DNA of 64,000 bases from Telmatactis stephensoni (GCA_029948255.1 JALIZF010001517.1:247001-311000); one strand, 5' to 3'. Positions 21,573 to 33,638 are shown, counted from the first letter of the stretch. The notes: generated by a model from the letters alone, not told the origin. Translations and numbers: made by a program.

Positions 21573-21942
21573 CTAAGTGAAACATTTACCAACTAGTTTT
21601 AAAAACTCCTCTCCTTGCTTCCCTACATTAGTACTAACATTTTTGCTAAATGGTGGGTTAAACCATATAATGTTCCTTTGCCGGTTGCACTGTTTAGTTG
21701 TTGTTTGTTGCTTTGGCTTGAACTTGAGCTCGTAGCCATAACCGCTGTTTCTTTGTGTTTCCTGATATTGTGGCACAGCGTCGTTGAAGGTTTCCTCATC
21801 ATAGGATACCTCTGACAGCCTTCTATTGATGATTATGTTGGGTGGGTGGTTTGATCTGCTGTGCACATATAGCGGTGTCTTAGCTGGTTTGGAATACGGT
21901 TTGAATTTGCCTGTGTTCAGATCCAGAGTCACGTGAAGGAAA
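21573..21942 (-). pseudogene. Retroelement ORF fragment downstream of the RT core
   Basis: The frame reads FLHVTLDLNTGKFKPYSKP, LYVHSRSNHPPN, RRLSEVSYDEETFN, YQETQRNSGYGYELKF and NIIWFNPPFSKNVSTNVGK. This is the segment that follows the YxDD box in a group of invertebrate reverse transcriptases whose proteins often end in a GIY-YIG nuclease. It is the continuation of the RT at 23906-24330; a block of repeats (21943-23905) separates them and about 40 codons are missing at the break. The frame is otherwise open to 21573. The element family is not certain (possibly Penelope-like). Confidence 0.6.
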
Positions 21943-22287
21943 CCCCGGGGGGGGGGATGGGCGGGACCCCTTATAAAAAGGGGGTCGGGGGGTCCTCCTC
22001 GTTCCCTTTTCAGGGTTTGAAATCCAGTGTTTTGGTCCCGCTTAGGGTGATAATGATGAGAATGCCCACCAGCTGAGTTTTGTGGTCCCTTTTAGGGTAT
22101 AAGATCAACAACAATGCTTCTTTTCAAAGATAAACTCATGCGAGCAGACGGCGTTTGATGATGGTGTCAAAGTACAAATAAAATCGAGAAACCGAACTAA
22201 AATGACTGGTTATTGATTGGTCCCTCTTAGGGGTGAAATTTCTGAATTTCCGACAAGGACCCCCGCCTCCTATTATAAGGGAGTCCC
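21943..22287. mobile_element. CCCTTTTAGGGT-repeat MITE, right end truncated
   Basis: The left end begins CCCCGGGGGGGGGGATGGGC. Near the right end GGACCCCCGCCTCC...GGGAGTCCCC is its inverted counterpart. Three internal copies of a TCCCTTTTAGGGT-like unit occur at about 22037, 22088 and 22221. The right end stops at the edge of the duplicated segment, short of the expected terminal C/G run. A relic of the family lies at 16105 and a structurally similar element at 30251. Confidence 0.65.
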
Positions 22288-23639
22288 CAACAAATGAGAA
22301 GCATATAGGACATAGTACTTAACTATCTGATAGAAAAGCGTGTGGAAATCGATATAAAAGACATAGGAGTGAGTCTACCTGTCTATCTATTCAAATATAG
22401 ACGTAGAAAAACCACGCGCCTGATAGAACCATCACACAAGCGCGCGCTAATTTGGTTGTGAATACATTTTTAGAAATGGAAATACACGCAAGGCCAAGAA
22501 CGATAAATTAGTTTTAAAAAGCTTTCAAACACAACAACAACAACAACAAAAACACTAATAATAAATGTGAAAAGTTTCAAAACTAGAAGATGTATGTTAG
22601 AGTATGACAGGTTTCATAATTATATATCCTGTCAGCTGTTAAACCAATTTCTAGCTGTTAAACCAATTTCCAGCGTCACGTCATTATGTTGATAAATGAC
22701 GCCGATATTTTAAAGAATTACTGTAAAACGTATAACATTAGAAGAGCAACACTGAAGATTAGGCCTGTCTTGTAGTATAAAACTTGTTTGCAGTATCAAG
22801 CAGCTGTATATCGAGTTTTCTTTTGCGCTTTCAGCTTAAAAAATCCGCTCGTGATGTCACACGGTTAACCAGGTTAACCGATGTTTAAATACACAAATTT
22901 ACTGTATCTCTTTATGAGAGCCTTGGTTAACCGTGGCCGTGGTTAACCGTCGCAATCATCAAAGGAAATGATACTTAGGCAATTGTCCATCAAAACACTC
23001 GACTGAGCATGAATTACCCTTCGTCTGACCCCTGTACGTGCCTGATCACAAATTTCTTCAACTAGGACTCTTATGGGGGTCAATCTTTTGACCGTGAGTT
23101 CAACATCTAACAATTTGCATATGTAAGTCGGCATCTCGATTGCACAAACTGTGCTATAGTGTTGTAATTTAGGCAGAAATGAGCTTTGCTGTGAGCCGTG
23201 TGGTAAAATACTATTCTGCCATCGCAGTCACGGGTACATGGGTATCAAAATATGAGAGTATTTCGAAGTTTCAAATTTATTTATGTGGCATTTTAATATC
23301 GCACAAAACGAATTTTGATGCATAATAAGATATTTGACCTTTTAAAAAGTAAATATTAACAGAGTCTTACGTGATGGCATGTTGCCATTGACAACAGACT
23401 TTGTGCTTAATTTCTACAGGGTTTGAAAAGCATGCGATCCAACCAATCCCCATACTGGGCTTAATTGATACGATTTAAATAAATTGCCAAATTGGCTTTT
23501 ATCGCTAGTATTTTGTTAGGTCAAATCAATGTCACCCGAAATTGTAGCATACAGAGCCTACCTTTGACTACTACAAGTTTAGTGTACAATCACCAAATAA
23601 TTGCATTATTTTTTCTAGTTATTTAATATTATAGGTCTC
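22288..23639. repeat. 1.35-kb duplicated segment, copy 2
   Basis: It aligns with 13609-14969 with scattered substitutions and small indels. It includes the same 63-codon - strand ORF (23134 to 22943; starts MPTYICKLLDVEL) and the paired GGTTAACC sites. It lies inside the split reverse transcriptase. Confidence 0.75.
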
Positions 23640-23903
23640 AGAATAGTGCAGCATAGTTGAGACATTGTGCCCTAAAATTGACGTTCTTTGATATTATACC
23701 CACCATGTAAGTCGTGGAACTGCCATATATTCTGAATCCCCCTCCCCCCGACACAATGTTGGTTGGGTCAAGTGTTGGGCCTAGCAGGAATCTCCCCGGC
23801 CTACTCAACATTGAGAGAGGGGGGAAGGGGGAGCATAAAACAGGGTTGGCTAATTAAGGCCAAAATTGGGACAGTGTCTCAACAAGTTCTGCACGCTGTT
23901 GTA
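23640..23903. mobile_element. 265-bp MITE, copy 3 (left terminus degraded)
   Basis: The interior and right end (TTCTGCACGCTGTTGT) match copies 1 and 2, but the left terminus is reduced to AATAGTGCAGCA. It occupies the same place at the end of the duplicated segment as copy 2, so it was probably carried along rather than inserted separately. Confidence 0.75.
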
Positions 23904-23905
23904 GG

Positions 23906-24330
23906 TGTTTGTGTCATTACCGCTAGCCCATCACCTCTGTAAAGCCCGATATTAATTCCTGGGATTTAACTGGTCCAGCAGGAAGCAGCCGACCAACTCG
24001 CACGTCTCCACTCCATCGTAAATTCCCACGGTAACGTCAAACAGGGTATTAGAAGATTTATTTTCCATGCATGTGTCTCCGTTGCTAAACAGCTGGAGAG
24101 AGTGCTTTGCGTTAATTATCATTTCACGTTCGTTGGCTGTAAGGTGAACGAATCTTGATACAAAATCCAGGGCTAGGTTAAGAAGCACTTCAGAGGTAAA
24201 GGGGTAAAACTCAACAATATCAAAGCAAATAAATGCCGAGGCTTGTCTGCTTGGTAATTTCCTATATACCATTGAACTATAGAAGATGTGTTTTCCATTG
24301 GTTAACTTTTGTATAATTTACAAGTTTTCG
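23906..24330 (-). pseudogene. Reverse transcriptase core fragment with YRGD box
   Basis: The - strand carries KLVNYTKVNQWK, then (after a frameshift) SAFICFDIVEFYPFTSEVLL, the RT motif A region, then DVTVGIYDGVETCELVGCFL. After another frameshift follows NIGLYRGDGLAVM, where relatives have YRDD: one catalytic aspartate is now glycine. Two frameshifts and the mutated box mean the enzyme is dead. It is cut at 23905 by the repeat block and resumes at 21942. Confidence 0.7.
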
Positions 24331-24533
24331 GTTTATTGCTCTGGCCCGTAGGGCCAAGAGCTTTAAATTGCCGTCAGGCTTCGAGAGTACCACAAACGGG
24401 CCGGTATGCTCTCGGAGACAAGCAATATCCAATCGCGTAGAAGATAAATCAGTCGATAGCTACTCGTATATAGTACATTTGCATATTGCTGACTGATTAT
24501 AATAGCCCGAAAACTAATTATCTTTGCGACGTC

Positions 24534-25110
24534 GTCTTCGTGCATATTTCGGAAGCTAGTCGTCAAAAGCACATGGAATATGGTCCCATCGTGGTCGAGT
24601 TTGACGCCATTACCGACTTGATCGTGTTGTGGTAGGGGTGGAAGATTCATCTGAGGTATGTAAGCGTATTTTTCCCTGCTTAAACAGCTCACTATTAGCT
24701 AAACTTTTGTCCTTACTACTGTTGCAATCCTTGTAGACTTTTCTTCTTGCATATTTTGGTCGAGTTTGACGCCATTTCGACTTGATCGTGTTGTGGAAGG
24801 AGTGGAAGATTCATCTGAGGTACGTAAAAGTATTTTTACCTGCTTAAACAGCTCACTATTAGCTAAACCTTTGTCCTTACTACTGTTGTTATCCTTGTAG
24901 AGTTTTCTTCGTGCATATATTCGAAAGCTAGTCGTCAAAAGCACATGGAATTGGTCCTCCATCGTGGTCGAGTTTGACGCCATTACGACTTGATCGTGTT
25001 GTCGAAGGATTCATCTGAGGTACGTAAGAGTATTTTTACCTGCGTAAACAGCTCACTATTAGCTAAACCTTTGTCCTTACTACTGTTGCAATCCTTGTAG
25101 AGTTTTTTGT
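24534..25110. repeat. Three-copy tandem repeat, about 165-210-bp units
   Basis: Units at about 24534-24738, 24739-24902 and 24903-25110 share CTAGTCGTCAAAAGCACATG, GTCGAGTTTGACGCCATT, GATTCATCTGAGGTACGTAA and ACAGCTCACTATTAGCTAAA. The middle unit lacks about 43 bases. On the - strand the array is partly open (94- and 109-codon ORFs with repeated FHVLLTTSFR). Each unit contains AG|GTACGTAAG-like sequence resembling a splice donor on the + strand. Confidence 0.75.
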
Positions 25111-25370
25111 AGAATAGAAATCGGTTTTATAGCCGATTTTTCGGCTTCTTTAGGTTATTATGCAATAAATATTTGACTTTGTGAAACCAAACTTTTGTCA
25201 AACTACGCCAAGTTATCTCGACTTGAAATCATTCAAAACTTGGAATTTAAAAGCTAAATTGTTCTTAAGCATTGGCTCTATTTAAGCTTATTAAGACTAA
25301 GTGATTTGAATATTAAGCACGAGTACCAACAAGTAAAACTATACATCAAGCCAATATACATCAAGCCAAT
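25111..25370. other. Leader region of the Helentron
   Basis: It contains a small hairpin (AAATCGG...CCGATTT at about 25119-25140). It is probably part of the Helentron 5' end, but I cannot place a terminus. Confidence 0.35.
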
Positions 25371-28300
25371 ATGTGCATGAAGCTCTTTGAAACCAAAGCA
25401 CTTTGCAAACCAAATTCACTTGATAATTGTGCTGAATTTAGACACTTACACTCTATCTGTATCATGGCAGAGTCAAGGTCAAAAATGAAATTCACATGGA
25501 ATATCACTGTGTTATATTTACACTTAAAAAAAACCCTCAAGTCTCTAAGGCAAACAGTAATTTACATCATCAATCAACTTATAACAATTGAGAAAAACCC
25601 AGGACCTCTGATAGATCCAGTAAAGACAATATGTGCATCTTATTGTCAAGGAAATGTCCAAGTCTTTGGTGTACATGCAGGAACACAATGTGTTGCTATG
25701 TCATTCTGTTATTTGCTTTTTATAAAGAAAAATGATGTCTCTTCAACTAGCAATTTGGACAAAATTTTGCATTTGGGTAACGAACTGTACTCATTTCTAT
25801 ATAATTCATGTGGACAAGCCTTTTTAATGTTGACAGAATTACCTACTGCTTTATATTGGCTGGAGAGTATGTTTGAAATAAGTTACAGTCAAAGCTACAC
25901 CAACACTTTGAATGCTTCACCTTCCATAAACATGCCATTTGCATTGCCACTGAAAACAGCTATTGAAACACTAATAAATGAAATGTTTCATTCATTTTTA
26001 TTGACAATTAGATGTAACACTGTAGCTATTAATTTGGTGGAGAATTCAAACAGCCAAAAAATATTCAAAATATTTGATTCCCATGCAAGAGACACTCGAG
26101 GTTTTGCACACCATCAAGGAACTTGTGTATTGCTAGAGGTGAATGGTATAGACAACTTAGTAGAGTATTTTCAGACTGTGTCAGGAGTGGATGCAATTTA
26201 TGAATTGAAAGGTTTAGAAATAAGCATAGCTTCTAATTTTAATGACACCATCGACAACACAGTAATCAACACTGAACAGGAAAGTGTTTATCAAGAATCA
26301 CCTTCAGCCTTATCTATGTCACAAGAAAAAAACAAATTGAGTTTTGCTATAAGTTATCATGCTCTATGCTATTCAATTTTAAAGCCTTGTACATTTTGGA
26401 AGTCAAAATCTCTAACACTAAATAGTATTTTAGTCAATGCACAGCAATTTGTCCAAAAAGAGTTGAGTCATTTAGACAATTTGCCTGACTGTCAAACAAT
26501 TCAACAATATAAAATTTGTGGTGCTACCATTGACACACAATATCCTGTTATTGATGAAGGACTATTTTCTGTTGATTCGGATAATGCATCATTTAAAAAT
26601 CTTATAGCTGATAATATCAAAAATAATGGATTTATATTATCCACCTCTTTTTGCCATTTAACATGTATCATTCACCATGTGAAACGAAATGTTAGAAAAC
26701 AAAATAAAATCCAGTACTTTCTTGTTTCTCTCTCCAATGAAAATGACCATATTAATATTGTCCAGACAAATGAAATGGATGAACTTGTAAGATCAATTTA
26801 TGACTGTCTCAATGTAAGTACTTCTCCATCTGGTGTGTCATACAAGGTTTATTTTGTTTCGTGTGTAGCAAATAATTTGACAGAAGTAGAAAGAAGGAAA
26901 GTTCTATCTAAACACATCAAAAGGAAATCAACTACAGCTCAGGCAGAATTTCAACCAAAGTGTAAACGTGCTCGTTTAGGAACTGATTGTCAAACATTAG
27001 ATGTGTGTATTGAAAGATTCCACAATAAAATAAGGGAAGGTCCATTTTACATCTGTACCGTATGCCATAGAATGCTTTATAAACGTTCTGTTGTTATTTT
27101 GCAACCATCAAATTTTGAGTTGAAGCATTTGTTTACAGGTAAAAAATCATATGACAACCAGGAATATATCTGCAAAACATGTAAAAATACGATATCTAAG
27201 AAGAAGACTCCTTGCCAAGCTGTTTATAATAAACTAGCTGTAGATGATACTCCTCCTGATCTATTATGTCTTGAAAAACTTGAACAAATTCTTATAGCAC
27301 AGAGAATCATCTTTCAAAAAATTGTTGTGATGCCTAAAGGTCAACAACGTAAAATAAAAGGGGCAATTTGCAATGTACCTGTGGAATGTGTTCACACTTC
27401 AAATGTTTTGCCTCGACCTCCTACAATGTCTGGAATTATTTTAGTAAAGCTTAAAAGAAAAATACAGTATAGAGGCCATGTATACTTTCAACCTGTTAGA
27501 CCAAATGTAATTTTTAATGCACTTCTATGGTTAAAAAATAACAATACATTGTACAGTGGTATTAAGATTGATTTGGAAAATATTGAGGATAATGTAAGAT
27601 CCTTGAATGGCGATCTTAACCATAGTCCAAATGAACCAGTGTTAGTACAATCCAACTGTGAAAACTTGCAAACTTCTAATGACAATGATACTGAAGAAGC
27701 TGATGACCCTTTGCTTGAATTAAGAGCACCAACCAGTGAAACCTGTTTACAATCAAATATTCCAGATTACCCTGTACAATTACAAGGATGTAGTGAGTCA
27801 TTAGGAAATGAAATTTATGACATTGCTCCTGGGGAAAATAAACATCCTGTTTCATGCATGGTTGACAGTCAATGTGAGGAATTAGCCTTTCCAGTGTTGT
27901 TTCCAAAAGGAAGGTTTGGTTATAAAGTAGAACGAGAAGTAAAGCTTTCACCTGTCAAATATTTTAATGCTCGTCTTTTACATTACAGTGGAAAATTTGC
28001 TTCAAACCCAGAATATTTGTTTTTTGCCCAATTTATCACTGAGCAGAAAAAGGTATCAGACAGCATTAATATTGCACTAACAAAACTTCAAGGACAATCA
28101 ATTACTGCCTTAAATTTAAAATCAGGTCCTGAGCATCTAAAAAGTCTTATTTATCAAGACCAAGCTTATCTCTTCCTTCGCCAAATTCCTGGTACCCCTC
28201 CATATTGGCAAACTTTTATGTATGATGTACTTGCAGTGATAAAACAGCTTGGTATTCCCACCTGGTTTATGACATTGTTGTGTGCTGACCTAAGGTGGAA

Positions 28301-29745
28301 TGAACTTTTTGAGATAATCACAAAACTTAAGGGAATGACTTTAAGCAAATCTGAAATTGAGAATTTATCATACAATGAGAGATGTTCACTTCTTAACCAT
28401 AATCCAGTTATTGTTGCAAAACACTTTCAGTATAGAGTGGAGAATTTTTTTACAGAAATCCTTTTAAGCTCGTGTAATCCAATAGGTAAAATCACCTATT
28501 ATGCATTGCGTATAGAGTTTCAAATGAGAGGATCACCACATTTACATGCTCTCATCTGGACATCAAACTGTCCTAAACTTACACCAGATACCAAAAAAGA
28601 CTATGTTGACTTTATTGATAGCCATGTTCAAGCATTTCTTCCTGACAAACTATTAGATAAGGAATTACATGATCTTGTCTACTCTTATCAGAAGCATTCT
28701 CACTCTAAGACTTGCAGAAAGTATAAGAATGTTGCCTGCCGATTTAGTTTTGGTCAATTTTTTACCAACAAAACTATAATCTCAGAACCATTACCCGAAA
28801 GCATGGATGACAAAACAAAAAGTATAATTCTTGATAAAAGATCAGAAATTCTTTCACGTGTAAAAGAAAGCATAGATAAATCATTAAATCCTAGTACCAA
28901 TGACTACAATCCTAATTTAACAGAAAATGATATTTTATCAAACTTGAACATAACTGAAAATGACTATTACACAGCTCTTTCAGTTTCACCAGACTCTGAT
29001 TTTGGATTGCACTTGAAACGTCCTATAGACAGCTGCTTCATTAACAATTATTTTGTTGCTGGATTGAAAGGTTTCCAAGCCAATGTTGACCTACAACCTG
29101 TTTTCAATCATTATAAATGTGTGACCTATGTGTGTTCCTATTTCACAAAAGATGAAACAGAATGCTCACAGGCAATAATGAATGCAGCTAAAGAGGCTAA
29201 ATTCTTAAATTCCGATACTAGAGATACCTTGAGAAAGGTCGGAGCAGCATTTTTGTCTACAAGGGAAGTCAGTTCTCAAGAGTGTGCTTATAGGTGTATG
29301 CCAGAGTTGTGGCTCAGGAAAACTTTTCCTGCATCAATTTTTATCACAACAGATCTCCCTGAAAAGAGAATTAGAATAGCTAAAAGTAAACAGGAGCTTG
29401 ATGCTTTACCAGATGATAGTACAGACATTTTTAAATCGAATATCATTAATCGATACAGCTTAAGACCCACCTCAAATCCACAAATAGCCAGTCTTTGTCT
29501 AGCACAGTTTGCTTCATATTATTACAAAGAATGTAGAAGTGATATTTGTGAAACAGCCGATGCACAACCTATTATTCTCACTGATGATGCAGTTTTAATA
29601 GAAGCTGAAAATAATGTCATGCTCCCCAAGCGAATAACATTATCAAATAAGGAGATAATGAAATGCAGAAATGTCAAGTCTGTTATTCGATACCATACAC
29701 CAAACAAACAAAAAGAGCCAGAAAGATATTTTCATCATTTGCTAT
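25371..29745 (+). CDS. Helentron Rep protein, N-terminal block (2A-like, protease, DUF6570-like, HUH Rep)
   Basis: Rolling-circle transposon initiator. Residues 73-79 read IEKNPGP, a 2A-like motif. A cysteine-protease-like domain follows, with GTQCVAMS (Cys107) and FDSHARDTRGF (His ~238), resembling C76/OTU-type peptidases. Residues ~545-730 hold a DUF6570-like cysteine-rich region (CTVCHRM, CKTCKN). The Helitron Rep begins with ELAFPVLFPKGRFG (~840). It has FQMRGSPHLHALIW at ~1050-1063, the HUH metal site as HLH, and YVCSYFTKDE with tyrosines 1253 and 1257, the expected tyrosine pair. It ends in RYFHHLL, then runs into the inserted element. Apart from that insertion no stop or frameshift is seen across 1,458 codons, so the host element was probably young when hit. 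The upstream start at 25371 is the first ATG; MAESRSKMK at ~32 is an alternative. Confidence 0.85.
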
Positions 29746-31283
29746 TTAGTCGGGCTACCTGTGGTAGCGCGACTCTAGGTTTACCTTTCAATCCAAAGAT
29801 CCTATCTATCAACGTCGGATATGGGCCATGAAAACGATGCAGATCCCTAAGAGATCACCAGAGATCACCCAGAAGCCTTTATAGTCATGAAAAATGACAG
29901 AGGCTTCCTGTGGTCGGAAATCGTCGCGAGGGATTGAAAGTGATCAACATGGCCGACACAAGATCATTAATACGGATTTCTCAATTTTACCAGATTTTAT
30001 CATGTTTTTGGATTGTCCAAGAACACAAACTCAAGACAGGATGGCAGTTTAATCAGTACTTGAAAACGATTCGACCTCTGACCTAGCTTTAAACAATGTA
30101 AGATACATTTGTTCTACTCGATATTTCATCAATTTATCTCATAATTAAAGCATATGGAAATAACGTAAAACAGGGCATTCAATGTCAGCCACGTGACATG
30201 AATGAGTAAGGGTTTTTATAGTGCAAAATACCGAAGAATATACAATTAAGCCCGGGGGGACTCCTATATATAAGAGGACGGGGATGCTCGTCGGAAATTT
30301 TAAAAATGTCCCCTAAATTCATTTCTACCCCAAAAAGGTACCAATTCAAAAACAATAATAAAGAATTAAAGTAATGAAACATTTGTTATCGATGTGCTTT
30401 GAAGATTCAATTCAGATCACCGAAATCGTCCCTCTCATGCGTATTTTAGGTAGTTTATTAACTGGCCCCAAAACAGTCCCTAAAAGGTACCAGCTGTCTC
30501 AGGTAGTCCACCTAAGTCTGAGACACCCTAAAAGGTACCAGATTGCAGATTTTGACCCCTAAAAGGTACGACGAGCATCCCCGTCCATTTACGAATGGAG
30601 TCCCCCCCCCCTCCCCCGCCGGGCAATTAAGCAAATGATTTGTATTATTTACTTGATATTTAGTGCAATGTTTATTCTCTTGAACTGATAATGTTTATTT
30701 AATTATTGACTAACTCTTGAACTGATAAAAAAAAACACTAGCCAGATCATATGTTAGATAAGCTGCTTTTTTAAGAAAATACGCCAGTCAGCTGGCACAG
30801 TTCTCTCGATTTCTCTTCTACTCTAGCTCTGGGAGAAGGGGGTGATTGGGATTGACAGTTTTCGCATGCAATTATAACGTGGTTTTACGGGTTTTGCCCA
30901 CGGTTTAGTGGTTTTCTTGAGACCTGCGTTCACGGATTTTGAAGTTTTTGCGGACTGCAGTTTTCGGTGAAATCCAATTATCTTTGCGATTTTTCAGTTT
31001 CCAGTTTTTGTATCACTTGTGATAGAAAGGCGCGATTTTTCAGATGCACTTTTGTTTTTTCGGGAATTTAGTCGCAGTTTTTGACGATCATTTGTGCGGT
31101 TTTGATTATTAATGTCCCCCTCCTGGAAGTTCCTGTTGTGCGTTTTTGCGATCATAAACTACTGACAAGTCAAAGCAGCTGCAGGCTTGTAAAAGCTTCC
31201 ATTCCCCAATTTTCTGCACAGCTGTTAATGATATTTCACTATATTAAATAGGTAGCCCGACTAAACGCCTATTAGGCGTCTAG
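29746..31283. mobile_element. HINE-like non-autonomous Helitron/Helentron insertion
   Basis: This 1.54-kb block interrupts the Helentron ORF after the HHLL codons. It starts TTAGTCGGGCTACC; the inverted copy GGTAGCCCGACTAA lies about 20 bases inside the right end, followed by a hairpin (ACGCCTA-T-TAGGCGT) and terminal CTAG. Asymmetric terminal inverted repeats plus a 3' hairpin, insertion at a T-T site and no target duplication are the signature of Helentron-associated elements; CTAG also fits the Helitron CTRR end. It encodes no protein and contains a nested MITE at 30251. Confidence 0.7.
30251..30623. mobile_element. MITE with 8-bp target duplication
   Basis: CCCGGGGGGACTCC...GGACGGGGATGCTCGTCG at the left has its inverted counterpart CGACGAGCATCCCCGTCC...GGAGTCCCCC...GGG at the right. 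CAATTAAG flanks both sides (30243-30250 and 30624-30631). The interior has several copies of CCCTAAAAGGTACCA. An 8-bp duplication fits hAT, P or Merlin-type transposition. Confidence 0.8.
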
Positions 31284-33268
31284 TTTTATATTATCCGTGG
31301 ACAGAAGAAAACAGCCTGTTAGGTCAAAATCAAACTTATGAATCAAAATACAATGAGCCTGATGTGCAGATTGTAGTTGAACAAAATAGATCAATATTTG
31401 AGCCAAATGGGGATGCAGTTATTGAAGCCCTTCAGTCTATCAGAGACCATCCACAAGAATTGAATTTTTCTCTAGATGCAATTAATGATCAAGAAAATTC
31501 CGATATCTCGCAACATTGTGTTGATAATTCGAGACTTGATGAATCTTTCAATGAACAACAACCTTCAGATCTTGCAGCAGCTTCAAACCAACATAGAGCA
31601 ATCATTTCGTCGCACACAATGCCTTCTGAAATAACTGATGATGAGTTGAGACAATCTATAAGAAGTCTTCATGCAAAGCAACGTCATGCCTTTGATATTG
31701 TACTGTCTTGGTCAAGGAATACTGTTAAAAACCAAAATACCTTAGAACCTCAAGAGATTAAGCCTTTGAATATTTTTATTTCTGGTGCAGGAGGAACAGG
31801 CAAAAGTCATTTAATAAGAACTATTTATCACTCTGCTCACAAAACGTTCAAATGTTCTAATAGAAATCCCGATTTGCCAACAGTTATATTAATGGCGCCG
31901 ACTGGTGTAGCAGCGATTAACATAAGTGGTACGACAATCAATACTGCTTTAGCTATTCCAAAAAATACATCGACTTTTTTACCTGCCATGAGTGATCATA
32001 CAAAGACACAAATGAGACTTACTTTAAAGGAATTAAAACTTATAATCATTGATGAAATATCCATGGTTTCAAACTGTACACTCCTTCATATACATCAGAG
32101 GTTAAAGGAAATTTTTGGAACGGTTTCATCCCAAATGTTTGCTGGATTAGGCATGCTTATTGTTGGTGATTTCTACCAATTACCTCCCATTAGAAGCAGA
32201 CCAGTTTTTGAGCCTTTTAAAAATGATCTTCACAATTTATTTCATCCCTGGCAACTTTTTGAACTGTTAGAATTAACAGAAATCATGAGACAAAAGAATG
32301 CAAATGCATTCATTGATATTTTGAATAGGTTTAGAACAGCCTCCCACACAAACAAAGATCTTGATGATATCAATACAAGATTATTAAACCCCTCTGATCC
32401 ACATTATCCATCAGATGCACTTCACATATGGGCTGAAAATGCACCTGTGACAAGTCATAATATGACAAAACTTGATGAAATTGTTAAACCACTGCATATT
32501 TTAAAAGCCATAGATCATTATCCACCCAATGTTAGCCAGAAAGACATAGATATGGTTTTAATGAGAGGACGAAGTGAAACTGGTGGTCTTGATTTTGAGA
32601 TTCACATAAAAGAGGGTGCTAGGGTTATGTTGACAACTAACATTGACATAAAAGACAGGCTTATTAATGGACAAATGGGTACTATTCACAAAGTTGAACT
32701 AAATCCACATTCAAATAAAGTGTCAGTTATCTTTATAAAATTTGATGATCCCAGGGCTGGTAGACAGCTGATTGAAAAGCATTCCAGTAATCAATTTCTA
32801 TCTGCACAAAATGTTGTCCCAATTGAGCCAATTTTAACAAAGATAAAGTTAAGACCAAACAAGCCATCATCCCCAGAAATTCAAAGAATACAATTTCCAA
32901 TAGCTTTATCATGGGCATGCACAGTTCATAAAGTACAGGGACTAACATTAGATAATGTCATAAGCTTTGATTTAATCAAGCAAAGATCTTTTAATTTTGG
33001 GCAAATATATGTTGCTCTTAGTAGATCACGCTCATTAGAAGGCATTCGAGTTCTCTCTAAAATAGAAAGTAAACATGTTAAAGCAAATCCAAAAGTTAAT
33101 GCTGAGTATGAAAGATTACGAAATGTATCATCCATCAACAGTGTACCAATTGTTACTCCTCAGAGTGGTCATTTAAAAATCTGTCTTCTTAATATTCGCT
33201 CTCTTAGAAAACACCATCAAGATATGAAGTTGGATCAAAACATTTTTGATTGCGATGTTGTTGCTTTA
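31284..33268 (+). CDS. Helentron PIF1-type helicase and start of APE endonuclease
   Basis: This block continues the Rep protein in the same frame from VLYYPW. The SF1 helicase has Walker A SGAGGTGKSHL, the motif APTGVAAINISG, Walker B IIIDEISMV, GDFYQLPPI, and near the end WACTVHKVQGLTLDNV and YVALSRSRSLEGI. It unwinds DNA during rolling-circle transposition. After the helicase the frame enters KICLLNIRSLRKHHQDMK and DCDVVAL, the first strand of an exonuclease-endonuclease-phosphatase fold as in CR1-like LINEs. It is interrupted at the TA of the leucine codon by the snap-back element at 33269. No stops or frameshifts occur before that point. Confidence 0.85.
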
Positions 33269-33404
33269 CTGCGAAAACCCTTGTATCGCGACCGCCATTT
33301 CAAACTTTCGGTTTGGATTTTGGGATTTTGGGTTTTCCGATCGACCAATCACATGGAAGTGGGCGGAGCTTTGCGAATGACCTTGATCACTCGTTCCATC
33401 CGCC

Positions 33405-33638
33405 TTGTTCAAATCGTATCTTTTTGAAAATTATAAGAAAATTGAGATGACTCGAGCATATCCAAAAGAATTGAGATGGAGAGTGGTTTTCTTGCTAAGA
33501 GAAGGACGTATTGCTAAAGTTCTTAACGTCGGGGAAACGTTTGTCAAGAAGATAAAGCTGCTCTTTGAAACAAACCAATCGATCGAATTTCGCCGAAGAC
33601 CGGGAAAATTTAGATGGCTGCAAGGTAAGCTTATGTGA
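33405..33638 (+). pseudogene. Tc1-like transposase N-terminal fragment, left arm
   Basis: DNA-binding helix-turn-helix segment only: MTRAYPKELRWRVVFLLREG, NVGETFVKK, then RRRPGKFRWLQ at a possible donor (CAAG|GTAAGC). It is duplicated in inverse orientation at 34178 to 33894. Confidence 0.7.

Noticed and set aside
27488..28375. Several minus-strand ORFs of 65-91 codons
   Set aside because: All are antisense shadows of the Helentron Rep frame.
29820..29990. Possible structured RNA with AGCCT/AGGCT arms inside the HINE-like element
   Set aside because: Arms are short (about seven bases) and no other evidence is present.
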